This document shows positions 24,558-33,434 of a stretch of 64,000 nt of DNA, piece after piece. The position numbers and the translations under genes are program-made. This DNA comes from a bacterium (GTDB taxonomy: Bacteria > SAR324 > XYD2-FULL-50-16). Each line of letters opens with the position of its first letter. Within the stretch, counting starts at the first letter, position 1. The stretch lies in the NCBI GenBank assembly GCA_018829445.1, contig JAHJTV010000086.1, positions 1 through 64,000 on the forward strand, written 5' to 3'. A model generated the notes under the pieces. It was not told where the DNA came from. It saw only the letters and a program-made list of their open reading frames with translations, and searched no databases.

Positions 24558-26069
24558 TTAACCGTTAATATTGATCTTGCGAACAATGATATTATATTTT
24601 CTAATCCTGTAACGGAGCTGTCTCAGGCTGATTCCCAGCATTTCGGCAGCTTTTATCTGGATGCCCTTTGCCGATTTTAATGCATCTTCTATTGCTTCCA
24701 GCTCCTCAAGTTGAATCTGGTCTTTTACAACCGGAGTCGAAACAGATTCGGATCGTATTGGCTTTTTGGTAACAGCCCGTTTACGGCTTAGCTCTTTGAA
24801 TTTTCCGGAAAAGTTAAGATAATTATTCTGTTCCATCAGAAAAGCGGAGTGGATAGTATTTTCCAGTTCCCGTACATTTCCGGGCCAGTCAAGTTCGGAC
24901 AGAAACTCCTTGTCTTTTGGTCTGATTCTGACGTTTTTCCTGGTCTGTTCATTGAACTTATCAATAAAATAGTCGATCAACAGCCCAATATCTTCCCTTC
25001 TTTCTCTCAAGGGTGGAATTTCAAGTCTTATGACATTCAGGCGATAATACAGATCTTCCCTGAAAGTTCCATTTTCGACCGCTTGTTCCAATAAGACATT
25101 GGTGGCGCAGACGACTCGGACATCCACATTGATGGTTTTGGAACCTCCAAGCCTTTCAAATTGTCCCTCCTGGATTACGCGCAATATTTTTGCCTGAAAT
25201 CCCAGGGAAGTATCACCAATTTCATCCAAAAACAGGGTGCCCCCATCAGCCAGCTCAAATCGTCCTTTACGTGTGTTGGAAGCTCCGGTAAAGGCTCCTT
25301 TCTCATGACCAAACAATTCACTCTCCAACAGATTCTCAGACAAAGCAGCACAATTGACACTGATAAAAGGAGCTTTGCGATGTAAACTATTGTTGTGAAT
25401 GGCACTGGCAATCAACTCCTTGCCTGTTCCACTTTCCCCATAAATCAGAACATTGGTTTTACTCGCCGAAATTCGTTTTATAATATCGGCAATCTGCTTG
25501 AGCTTTTCGCTCTGCCCAACAATATTGTCAATAATTTTAGGGATTTGCTTTTGCTGTTGGAAAGAATCCTGAATTTCAATGACCGGGAATCCCCGGGCAA
25601 TCATACTGACGGCAAGCATGTCAGCAATGAATTTGATGATTCTTCCGACATCGTTGACTACAGCCAGCTCCGTAACAATAACGCTGAAAATACAAAGAGG
25701 CAGGTGCTGCTGTTGATAAGTAACCGGTTGAATAATGGTAGCAAAGGCTTGTCCTTCTCCCAGTGACGGACAGGGGAGTTGAAGGTGGTCGGGTTCATCC
25801 GGATAAAGAATCATCTCATGCTGCAATTTCAAAGCAGGCAAACTGGGGAGCTTAGCAGTTCTCTGGTTCCACTGGTTTTTCTCAACTTCAGAAATCTCCG
25901 GGCCCAGATCAATAAAATATTTATTAATAACATTATCTCGAATCAAAAGGCAGGGATTCCTGATCGGCAAGTACTCCTGTAACATGATGAGAACCATATT
26001 CATGCTTCGCATCAGGTCGCCATCAGAGTTTAACAGCTTGCCAATCTGGTTTATGAGATTAAGATACAT
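24558..26069 (-). CDS. Sigma-54-dependent transcriptional activator (NtrC family)
   Basis: 503 residues. The N-terminal 170 residues look like a GAF-type sensor, not a phospho-receiver (no conserved Asp/Lys set). The AAA+ domain has Walker A GESGTGKE at 211-218, GAFTGA at 258-263 for sigma-54 contact, and GGTLFLDEIG. The C-terminal Fis helix-turn-helix is IKAAEMLGISLRQLRYRIRKY. It therefore activates sigma-54 promoters in response to a small molecule or protein signal. It heads an operon with recN. Targets are not known. Confidence 0.9.
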   Translation of the reverse strand: MYLNLINQIGKLLNSDGDLMRSMNMVLIMLQEYLPIRNPCLLIRDNVINKYFIDLGPEISEVEKNQWNQRTAKLPSLPALKLQHEMILYPDEPDHLQLPCPSLGEGQAFATIIQPVTYQQQHLPLCIFSVIVTELAVVNDVGRIIKFIADMLAVSMIARGFPVIEIQDSFQQQKQIPKIIDNIVGQSEKLKQIADIIKRISASKTNVLIYGESGTGKELIASAIHNNSLHRKAPFISVNCAALSENLLESELFGHEKGAFTGASNTRKGRFELADGGTLFLDEIGDTSLGFQAKILRVIQEGQFERLGGSKTINVDVRVVCATNVLLEQAVENGTFREDLYYRLNVIRLEIPPLRERREDIGLLIDYFIDKFNEQTRKNVRIRPKDKEFLSELDWPGNVRELENTIHSAFLMEQNNYLNFSGKFKELSRKRAVTKKPIRSESVSTPVVKDQIQLEELEAIEDALKSAKGIQIKAAEMLGISLRQLRYRIRKYNIIVRKINING

Positions 26070-26649
26070 TTTTTCCTGTTTGAACGGTGCCCTGCTTTTT
26101 TTTTAAAAATATGAATTATCCTATTTCTCTCAAAAACACAAATTAGTCAGTTTTTAAGTGTTTGTAAATCCCGGGTTAAACCTATTCAGGGCCTTTAACA
26201 GGTTTTTAAGTAGATAGCTGATAGCGATTGGCTGTTAGCTAATAAGGAAAATGATCAATATTTGGAAATGACAAAGATTCACAAGACTATATTATTATGT
26301 CCAATATGAATCTTTGCTCTTAATAAGTCTAATCGAAAGAATTAGGATTGTTCATTTATCCCGATGCTCTCGTTTTTTTTCATTGAAAAATAAACCAAAA
26401 ATAACAGCAATATAACTTATCATAAGTTAATGATTCAAAAGTGCAGGTTGTAGTGGTAGCATTGATACAGAAACGTTGTTAAAGGATTACTTTGTTGCCG
26501 AAGATGTTGATGCTGATCGTTGATTCTAATTTTTCAAAAGGGATCATCTTTCATCTTTGTCTTGAAGAAATAGATTGTGATCAGTAGATTGTTTTTTGGC
26601 AAACCCAACTCGCGATATTGCACATAATTATATTTAGTGAAGAAATAGA
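26070..26649. other. Intergenic region between divergent operons
   Basis: 580 AT-rich bases between the sigma-54 activator (minus) and ftsY (plus). It includes a T-run at 26096-26104 and an imperfect repeat AGCTGATAGC/GGCTGTTAGC near 26216-26245. No gene, RNA or convincing -24/-12 promoter was found. Confidence 0.5.
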
Positions 26650-27735
26650 ATGCTTTTTAATAAGAAGAAAAAAGAAGAGAAAAAAAAACTAAAGGAAAAA
26701 AAGAAACAATACGAACAAAAAATCCGTGAGTTTTCAGAAGAGATTTCAAAAACCGAGCAGGAGCTAAAAGGTAAAGAGTCCCTGCTGGAAAAAGAGATCA
26801 AGGCTCCGGTTAAGGATGAGGAGAAAAAAGGGTTTTTCCAGAAATTTAAAAAAGGGATCTCAAAAACCAAACAGATGTTTGTGGGTGGATTGATGGAGAT
26901 GGCAGTTGATGATCCCATTGATGATGATTTCCTGGAAGATCTGGAAGACAGTCTGCTTGCCGCCGATCTGGGTGTAACGACCGCCTCAAAAATAATCGGG
27001 ATTATTGAGAAACAGGTTGGCAAATCTGAAATCCGCACCCAATCCGAAGCCATTGAGGTGGTTAAAAATACCATCTCGACAATTCTGGATAAAGGCGATT
27101 TGCAATTGCCTTTGGCCGAATCAGGTCCTACGGTTTACCTCTTTGTCGGAGTCAACGGCGTCGGAAAAACCACATCTATCGGAAAAATCGCAGCGAACTA
27201 CAGGGCACAAGGAAAAAAAGTATTAATTGCAGCCGGAGATACTTTCCGGGCAGCAGCTATTGAACAATTGGATGAATGGGCAAAAAGGGCTGGCGTTGAT
27301 ATCGTCAAAAAAGCGATCAACTCCGATCCGTCCGCTACAATGTATGAAGCGGCTGTCAGGGCTATTGAAGAAAACTATGATATTCTTTTGTGTGATACCT
27401 CGGGAAGATTGCATACCAAGAAGAATTTGATGGACGAATTATTAAAAATGAGAAAAGTGTTGAAGAAAGTGATCCCGGATGCCCCCCACGCTTCTCTTCT
27501 TGTCCTGGATGCCAATACCGGTCAAAACGCTATTTTACAAACCAGGGAGTTTTCAGCTTACACCGGTTTGGACGGATTAATCGTGACAAAGCTTGATGGA
27601 ACAGCAAAAGGGGGGGTGATTATCGGAATTGTGAATGAATTTGAAATTCCGGTATATTATGTGGGAGTCGGTGAAGCCATTGATGATCTGCAACCCTTCT
27701 CCGCCCGTCTTTTTTCGGAGTCCCTGTTTGAATAG
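26650..27735 (+). CDS. ftsY: Signal recognition particle receptor FtsY
   Basis: 361 residues. The first 75 are a lysine/glutamate-rich membrane-targeting A domain. The N domain and GTPase G domain follow, with P-loop GVNGVGKTT (167-175), DTFRAAAIEQL, the DTSGRLHTKKNLMDEL G3 region, the TKLDGTAKGG G4 region and closing GVGEAIDDLQPF. It docks ribosome-SRP complexes at the SecYEG translocon. A radical SAM gene follows after 19 bases. Confidence 0.95.
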   Translation: MLFNKKKKEEKKKLKEKKKQYEQKIREFSEEISKTEQELKGKESLLEKEIKAPVKDEEKKGFFQKFKKGISKTKQMFVGGLMEMAVDDPIDDDFLEDLEDSLLAADLGVTTASKIIGIIEKQVGKSEIRTQSEAIEVVKNTISTILDKGDLQLPLAESGPTVYLFVGVNGVGKTTSIGKIAANYRAQGKKVLIAAGDTFRAAAIEQLDEWAKRAGVDIVKKAINSDPSATMYEAAVRAIEENYDILLCDTSGRLHTKKNLMDELLKMRKVLKKVIPDAPHASLLVLDANTGQNAILQTREFSAYTGLDGLIVTKLDGTAKGGVIIGIVNEFEIPVYYVGVGEAIDDLQPFSARLFSESLFE

Positions 27736-27754
27736 CTCTTCATAAGTACTTACC

Positions 27755-28630
27755 ATGAAATACGAAGGCCCCATCTATCGCCCTCCCAGTGAAGCCAATT
27801 CTCTGCTGATTCAGGCGACTATCGGCTGTCCCCATAACCGCTGCACCTTTTGCCTGGTGTATAAAAACGGACCCGAGTACCGGGTTCGTGATGTCGTTGA
27901 GATCAAGCGGGAGATCGATGAAGCAGCAGAAGACCATGGTTTTCAAATTCAAACCCTGTTTTTTCCGTCGGGAAACACCATTGCCATGGACACGCGGCAA
28001 CTTGCTGAAATCTGCAGACATGCCAGAAAAAAGTTTCCCAATCTGGAACGTATCACGGTTTACGGTTCATCCCAATATATCCATCAAAAAGGATTAAAAG
28101 CTCTCCAGTATCTGGCTGATTCGGGTCTTTCCAGAATTCACGTCGGATTGGAATCCGGTGATGATAAGATTTTGAGAAAAATAAGGAAGGGATGTCTCAG
28201 TGAAAAACAGGTTCAAGCTGGAAAATGGGTTATTGAGTCGGGAATGGAGTTGAGCCTGTATGTCATCCTCGGAATTGGCGGCTTGGAGGGTTCCGAAGCT
28301 CACGCGCTTGCAACAGCCAGGGCGCTCAACCAGATTGAACCTCATTTTATAAGACTCCGTACTTTTGTTCCCAAAGTTAACACACCGCTGCTTGAAGATG
28401 TTCAGAAGGGAGTGTTTAAGATGCTTGGCCCTCATGGTGTTTTACGGGAAACGAAAACCCTGGTGGCAAATCTGACCTGTAACTCTTATCTAACCAGCGA
28501 TCATTACACAAATTATATCAATGTTGAAGGCAGACTTCCCGAAGATAGGGAACGGGTGATCTCAAAAATAGATCTGGCTTTGAGCAAAGATGAAAACCGG
28601 TTCAGATCCTTCTTCATCGGAGATCAGTAG
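27755..28630 (+). CDS. Radical SAM protein (CX4CX2C type)
   Basis: 291 residues. The cluster motif GCPHNRCTFC is near residue 29, followed by YKNGPEYRVR. FPSGNTIAMDT and GLESGDDKILRKIRKG are the SAM-binding strands of Elp3/MiaB-type barrels. The family (IYRPPSEA..LLIQAT start) is widespread and usually annotated only as radical SAM. Reaction unknown. It follows ftsY by 19 bases and is probably co-transcribed. Confidence 0.8.
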   Translation: MKYEGPIYRPPSEANSLLIQATIGCPHNRCTFCLVYKNGPEYRVRDVVEIKREIDEAAEDHGFQIQTLFFPSGNTIAMDTRQLAEICRHARKKFPNLERITVYGSSQYIHQKGLKALQYLADSGLSRIHVGLESGDDKILRKIRKGCLSEKQVQAGKWVIESGMELSLYVILGIGGLEGSEAHALATARALNQIEPHFIRLRTFVPKVNTPLLEDVQKGVFKMLGPHGVLRETKTLVANLTCNSYLTSDHYTNYINVEGRLPEDRERVISKIDLALSKDENRFRSFFIGDQ

Positions 28631-28779
28631 TAACCTAAACTTCCATCCTTACCCTCACTACCAGACTTGTTTCTTCCTCCGACATGCAATCACTACTCTC
28701 CACTCATCATCTATTAGAGCAAATTTGTTCTAATGCTTAAAAGACCATGTTTTCGTGGTCCGGATACTCAAAATCACCA

Positions 28780-28859
28780 CTGTCATGCCGGACTTGATCC
28801 GGCATCCAGAGAGATATTCATTAATCACAATGGATTCCGGGTCGAGCCCGGAATGACAG
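28780..28859. repeat. 80-bp palindromic repeat element
   Basis: It begins CTGTCATGCCGG and ends CCGGAATGACAG, an inverted match of 11 of 12 bases. Inside are GGACTTGATCC and GGATTCCGGGTCGAGCCCGG, each self-complementary. Parts recur in degraded form at 9269-9319 and in related form at 9480-9529. It resembles the dispersed REP/miniature elements of many proteobacteria. The surrounding 28631-29096 contains no gene. Confidence 0.75.
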
Positions 28860-29096
28860 ATATTATCGACATCGCTTTTATATTCAAGATTTCTCACTTA
28901 TTTCTAGATATTTAGGCTATATGTTTGAATCTACGTTGGTAAAGGCTTTGCTACGTAGAACAAATTTGCCGTGCATCATCTGTTTTTCCACTTGACAGTC
29001 ATCTGCTGATACAATAGGAAACACGAAATGGAAGAGTATTGTTATGAGGCAATTACCCGATATCGGGAGTGATGAACTGCAAAAAAAGGAGATATC

Positions 29097-30761
29097 ATGG
29101 GAGAACTATACGGCGGGCATATTGTTGCGAAATATCTGAAAGAGGTCGAAGGAGTCGATACGGTGTTTTCTCTGTCAGGGGGGCATATAGACAAAATCTA
29201 TAATGGGTTGCTTGACTATGATGTCAGAATCATCGACGTCCGCCATGAACAGGCGGCAGTGATGATGGCCCAGGCCTGGTCACTTTACCGCAAAAAGCCG
29301 GGGGTCTGTATTGTAACGGCTGGTCCCGGTTTTACCAATGCCATCACCGGAATTGTCAATGCACAAATGGATAACGCCCCGTTGGTGGTTATCACTGGAA
29401 CAGCAGCCAGGAGAGACTGGAAAAGAGGAGCTTTGCAGGATATTTCCCAGGCCGATTTGATAAAATCCAGCGTAAAATGGCATTCACTCTGTCATGACAT
29501 CAACCGGATTCCCGAATACCTGTCCGAAGCTTTTCGCTTTGCCGTATCAGGGAGGCCCGGACCGGTGTTGTTGGAACTGCCACCGGATATCCTGGGAACC
29601 AAAACCCGGGAAGAGGCGGTTGTTTCTGCGCAAAGCGGCTGTGTCTCCTATAAGGTACAACCGGAAGAATCGCTTCTGCAAAAAGCTGCCGAACTGATAA
29701 ACAAAGCTGAAAAACCCCTGATTATTGGAGGTTCCGGTTGTAATGGTTGTGGCCATGAATTGAGGGAACTGGCAGAAAAAACCGAAACACCATTTATTCT
29801 CCTGAATACCGGGAGAGGTGTGATAGCAGACGACCATCCCTTGTCAATCTGGGACGGTGGAATGTCTTCACTGCTGGCGGCAATGCCGATGGCTGATGTG
29901 GTCATTGCACTGGGTATCAGGTTCAACTGGTTGCTGATGTTCGGAGAGATGTTTCCACAGGCGAAAATGGTTCGAGTTGATATCGAGCCAACCGAGATCA
30001 ATCGAAACCGGATAGCAGACGTTGGATTGGTCGGCGACATGAGGTTAACCCTCGCACAACTCTTAAAATATCTGAATAGTAAGAAGCTGGGAAACTGGCG
30101 GGAGGAACTCAGATCAGCCTACATGCCGATGGCCCAGGAGGAGATAGCCCTGAAAGAGAAAGCATCTCATCCCATTCAACCGGTACGATTGGTAAGTCAG
30201 GTTCAGAAGGCAGTCGGAGATAATGCCCTATTCCTTGTTGACGGCGGAGATGCCTCCTATTTCGGAGCTACCGGATTCACGGCAAAAAGTGAAGCTTCAG
30301 TATTTTCACCTGCTGGCGGTCTTTTCGGCTGTCTTGGCACCGGTGTTCCCTTCGGCATCGGCGCTAAATTGGCCAATCCTGATAAAACGGTGGTGGTTTT
30401 TAATGGAGACGGATCATTTGGATTAAACGCCATGGAGTTTGACACTGCCGTCAGACACAAAATCCCTTTCATCTGTATTATTTGCAACGATCAGGCTTGG
30501 GGAATGATTAAGCACGGTCAGGAGATGACATATGGCAGTGATCGAGTGGTTGCATCGGAACTGGGTGTCGTCCATTATGAAAAAGTGGTCGAGGCTTTAG
30601 GTGGTTATGGTGAACTGGTTGATAAGGATGAAGACATTATTCCCGCCATCCACCGGGCAGTACAATCGGGAAAACCGGCCTGTATTAACGTTCTTACAGA
30701 CCCGACCGTTACCAGTCCCATGACACTGCTTTTTATGGACTCCCTCAATATGGAAAAATAA
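29097..30761 (+). CDS. Thiamine-diphosphate enzyme, acetolactate-synthase-like
   Basis: 554 residues with the three-domain layout of the POX/AHAS family. The catalytic Glu is E51 in VRHEQAAVMMAQ, the central domain has the Rossmann-like fold, and the C-terminal TPP motif runs from GDGSFGLNAMEF to the Asn of CNDQAWGM. AAGGAGATATC precedes the ATG. The SGGHI start near 27-31 differs from biosynthetic IlvB and no small subunit is present, so a catabolic decarboxylase, lyase or C-C hydrolase is likelier. It overlaps the next gene by one base (TAATG). Confidence 0.75.
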   Translation: MGELYGGHIVAKYLKEVEGVDTVFSLSGGHIDKIYNGLLDYDVRIIDVRHEQAAVMMAQAWSLYRKKPGVCIVTAGPGFTNAITGIVNAQMDNAPLVVITGTAARRDWKRGALQDISQADLIKSSVKWHSLCHDINRIPEYLSEAFRFAVSGRPGPVLLELPPDILGTKTREEAVVSAQSGCVSYKVQPEESLLQKAAELINKAEKPLIIGGSGCNGCGHELRELAEKTETPFILLNTGRGVIADDHPLSIWDGGMSSLLAAMPMADVVIALGIRFNWLLMFGEMFPQAKMVRVDIEPTEINRNRIADVGLVGDMRLTLAQLLKYLNSKKLGNWREELRSAYMPMAQEEIALKEKASHPIQPVRLVSQVQKAVGDNALFLVDGGDASYFGATGFTAKSEASVFSPAGGLFGCLGTGVPFGIGAKLANPDKTVVVFNGDGSFGLNAMEFDTAVRHKIPFICIICNDQAWGMIKHGQEMTYGSDRVVASELGVVHYEKVVEALGGYGELVDKDEDIIPAIHRAVQSGKPACINVLTDPTVTSPMTLLFMDSLNMEK

Positions 30762-31978
30762 TGAAAGCGTTACAGTTTTCAGTAACGGTTCCCCAGTTTG
30801 TAGCACTAAAAGCTCTGGGGACGCTCAGCAAGAAACTGTATTATAGCGGACCCGTTTCCACCATTAATCTGGTGGAAATCCCCAAGCCTTCATTGCCCTC
30901 TGCAAACTGGGTAAAAATTAAAACCTGCATGATCGGATTTTGTGGGAGTGATCTCAATCTTATTTTTTTGAGAGACTCCCCCTCAGCCAGTCCCTTTACG
31001 TCGTTTCCCTGTGTCCTCGGACATGAAATGTGTGGCGAGGTGGTTGCAGTCGGCAGCCAGGTGGAAAAGGTCAAAAAGGGCGATCTGGTGACTATTGCGC
31101 CAGCTCTTAACTGCAGTGCAAGAGAGATTGAGCAGCCATGCAGACCATGCCGTGAAGGAAGGTTTGGAAATTGTGAGAACTTTGCAGAGGGGACATTGAG
31201 CCCGGGAATGTTCACAGGCATCTGCAGCGACGTGGGCGGGGGATTTGCCGAATACTTCGTCGCTCATGAATCCCAGGTTTTTGCTCTTCCCCCTGAAGTC
31301 GGGCTGGAAGAAGGTGCAATGATTGAACCCCTTTCCGTAGCCATTCAGGCTGTAATGGATAATTATCCAGCAGATCAGGATTCTGTCTTAATCATCGGAG
31401 GAGGCGTGATAGGAAACCTGATCCTGCAAACGATCAAAGCATTTAACGCCAATTGCAACGTGACTGTATCAGAACCCTCTGCTTTCCATGCCGAAATGGC
31501 CGAGAAAAAAGGAGCCGATCACGTGATTCGTGACGGAAACCTGTTAACCCGGACAACCAGCTTGACCCAAGCCAAAGAATATAAGCCAATGATGGGTGAT
31601 GCCATTTTGATGGGGGGATATAATAAAATCTTTGACGCAGTGGGCAACAGTAAAACACTTAATGACAGCCTAAGAACTCTTGCTTTCGGTGGAACGCTCA
31701 GCGTTGTGGGAATCGGTCATGATGTTAAACTGGATTTGACTCCACTATGGTTGAAATACCAGACGATTAAAGGTGTATTTGCCTGCGGTTTCAACACAAT
31801 CAATGGCGTCAACAAGCATGCCTTCGAAACAGCTATTGAACTGGTTCAGTCAAAGAAGGTGGATCTGAAAAACATGGTCACCCATAAGTTTAAACTGGAA
31901 CAGTATAAAGACCTGATAGAACTGAATCTTGCAAAAAGTAAGAACAAAGCCATCAAAACCATGGTGGAATTTTCCTGA
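30761..31978 (+). CDS. Zinc-dependent alcohol dehydrogenase (MDR family)
   Basis: 405 residues. Catalytic-zinc ligands are in FCGSDLNL and LGHEMCGEV. A structural-zinc lobe has cysteines in CSAREIEQPCRPCREGRFGNC. The Rossmann fold has VLIIGGGVIGNLI. It uses NAD(P)+ to oxidise a secondary or primary alcohol. It is translationally coupled to the TPP enzyme upstream and followed 24 bases later by an enoyl-CoA hydratase, so the three probably form one catabolic route. About 40 extra N-terminal residues precede the usual start. Confidence 0.82.
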   Translation: MKALQFSVTVPQFVALKALGTLSKKLYYSGPVSTINLVEIPKPSLPSANWVKIKTCMIGFCGSDLNLIFLRDSPSASPFTSFPCVLGHEMCGEVVAVGSQVEKVKKGDLVTIAPALNCSAREIEQPCRPCREGRFGNCENFAEGTLSPGMFTGICSDVGGGFAEYFVAHESQVFALPPEVGLEEGAMIEPLSVAIQAVMDNYPADQDSVLIIGGGVIGNLILQTIKAFNANCNVTVSEPSAFHAEMAEKKGADHVIRDGNLLTRTTSLTQAKEYKPMMGDAILMGGYNKIFDAVGNSKTLNDSLRTLAFGGTLSVVGIGHDVKLDLTPLWLKYQTIKGVFACGFNTINGVNKHAFETAIELVQSKKVDLKNMVTHKFKLEQYKDLIELNLAKSKNKAIKTMVEFS

Positions 31979-32002
31979 ACCAGCTTTTAACAACAATATA
32001 TT

Positions 32003-32800
32003 ATGATCCATAAAACCCTATCAATTGAGAGAAAAGACCACGTCACAATCGTCATCTTTAACACCCCGGAGCGCTCAAATGCTTTAAGTATTGAGATGAT
32101 GAACGAAATCTGCGATTTTTCCAGTCGCTTAAATGAGGATGAACAAACCAGGGTTGTTATCTTCACCGGGGCAGGAAAACACTTTTGTACAGGAATAGAC
32201 CTGACCGATGAACTGCGGGCACAGCACTACGAAACAGATTCCCGATTGATGAAGATCCGTCACATGAAAATCGGACCGGAAATGATTCGCAGGATTCATG
32301 AGATTGATCAGATTACTATTGCCGCCATCAACGGAACAGCTTTGGGAGGAGGTGCCTGCATTGCTTCGGCTTGCGATTTTCGAATAGGAGAACAAAACTG
32401 CCGGGTTGGATACCCTGAAGTAAACCTGGCGATGAATCTCAGTTGGGTCGCTCTTCCGCTTCTGGTTCATCTGGTTGGGCCTGCAAAAGCTAAACAGATG
32501 GTTATTCTTGCAAAAAGGGAGACAGCGAAAAATCTAATAAAATGGGGGTTCCTGGACGAAATAATTGAAGACGGGAAACTGTTGGAAAAAGCGAAATCCA
32601 TGGCTCAAGAGTATGCAAACCAGGCACCCATGGCTGCCCAGATGGTTAAACGCAGTGTAAATGCAATCAGCTCGGCACTTGACCGGGCTATCATGCATAT
32701 GGATTCTGATCAGTTATTATACTCCATTTCCGGAAACGACTTTCAAGAGGGTGTGCAAGCTTTTTTTGAGAAGCGAAAGCCGGATTTTAAGGGAAACTGA
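32003..32800 (+). CDS. Enoyl-CoA hydratase/isomerase family protein
   Basis: 265 residues of the crotonase fold. Oxyanion-hole motifs are FCTGIDLTDEL (near 58) and NGTALGGGACIASACDFRIG (near 108), with the acidic residue of YPEVNLAMN. The C-terminal trimerisation helix is present. It adds water to, or shifts, the double bond of an acyl-CoA. It is the third gene of the TPP enzyme/dehydrogenase operon. The stop is followed by a GGGCTG/CAGCCC stem shared with the convergent gene. Confidence 0.85.
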   Translation: MIHKTLSIERKDHVTIVIFNTPERSNALSIEMMNEICDFSSRLNEDEQTRVVIFTGAGKHFCTGIDLTDELRAQHYETDSRLMKIRHMKIGPEMIRRIHEIDQITIAAINGTALGGGACIASACDFRIGEQNCRVGYPEVNLAMNLSWVALPLLVHLVGPAKAKQMVILAKRETAKNLIKWGFLDEIIEDGKLLEKAKSMAQEYANQAPMAAQMVKRSVNAISSALDRAIMHMDSDQLLYSISGNDFQEGVQAFFEKRKPDFKGN

Positions 32801-32825
32801 TACTTTTGGGCTGGATGTCACTCCA

Positions 32826-33215
32826 TTACAGCCCTGTCAGGCGCTCCAGAAAAGTGCCAAACAGATTTGTTTCATCAGAATCCAGAACTTCATCCGCCTC
32901 CATGATGGCTCCTAACAGATCGATCACCATATTCTTCTGTTCAGATGTATAGTGGGCTCCAAAATCAGTAATCAGCATTTCAATCCTTTCAAAAAGGCTG
33001 GTATCATCTTCCAGAAGAGTACGAATCTCGGCAAGACTGGATCGTTGAAACTCTTCAAAGTCACCATATTCCTGTTTCCAATGACTCTTACCAAATGACT
33101 TGATAATATTCCACTCCTTTTCATGTTCATCTCTATCGATTGAAGACATCAAAGCAGCAGTAAAAATCACTTGTTTCAGTTCCCGTTCGTTAAACTGAAT
33201 ATGGGAAGTATCCAT
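32826..33215 (-). CDS. TerB-like small acidic protein
   Basis: About 130 residues from ATG 33215 (AGGAGAGG 5 bases upstream; an open frame extends left to 33293). It is helical and acidic with two similar halves containing AALMSSIDRDEHEKEW and AIMEADEVLDSDETNLF, the TerB-type D/E metal-binding pattern. TerB proteins occur in tellurite resistance and envelope stress loci, but many act elsewhere. No ter partners are present here. Single gene, convergent with the hydratase. Confidence 0.65.
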   Translation of the reverse strand: MDTSHIQFNERELKQVIFTAALMSSIDRDEHEKEWNIIKSFGKSHWKQEYGDFEEFQRSSLAEIRTLLEDDTSLFERIEMLITDFGAHYTSEQKNMVIDLLGAIMEADEVLDSDETNLFGTFLERLTGL

Positions 33216-33434
33216 TTTACCTCTCCTGGTTGATGAAAATTCGATCATTGGACGCACTTGAATGAGCGACGAACAAACTGCAATAAATCTCACATATTGA
33301 ATTCAGACAATGGTTGTGAATTATTGTCAAACAGGCGTTATAAAAGAACTGGAACCTTAACCGTAATTTAATGATTATTGGCCAAAAAAGCCACAAAATA
33401 TTTTTTACTCAAAAAGTAACCCGATTTGCTTTGC

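Noticed and set aside
26650..27074. Minus-strand serine/phenylalanine-rich open frame opposite ftsY
   Set aside because: It is the mirror of the lysine/glutamate-rich FtsY N-terminus, a common shadow effect.
32826..33215. Tellurite resistance locus
   Set aside because: Only one TerB-like gene is present, without TerC, TerD or TerZ partners; many TerB proteins have other roles.
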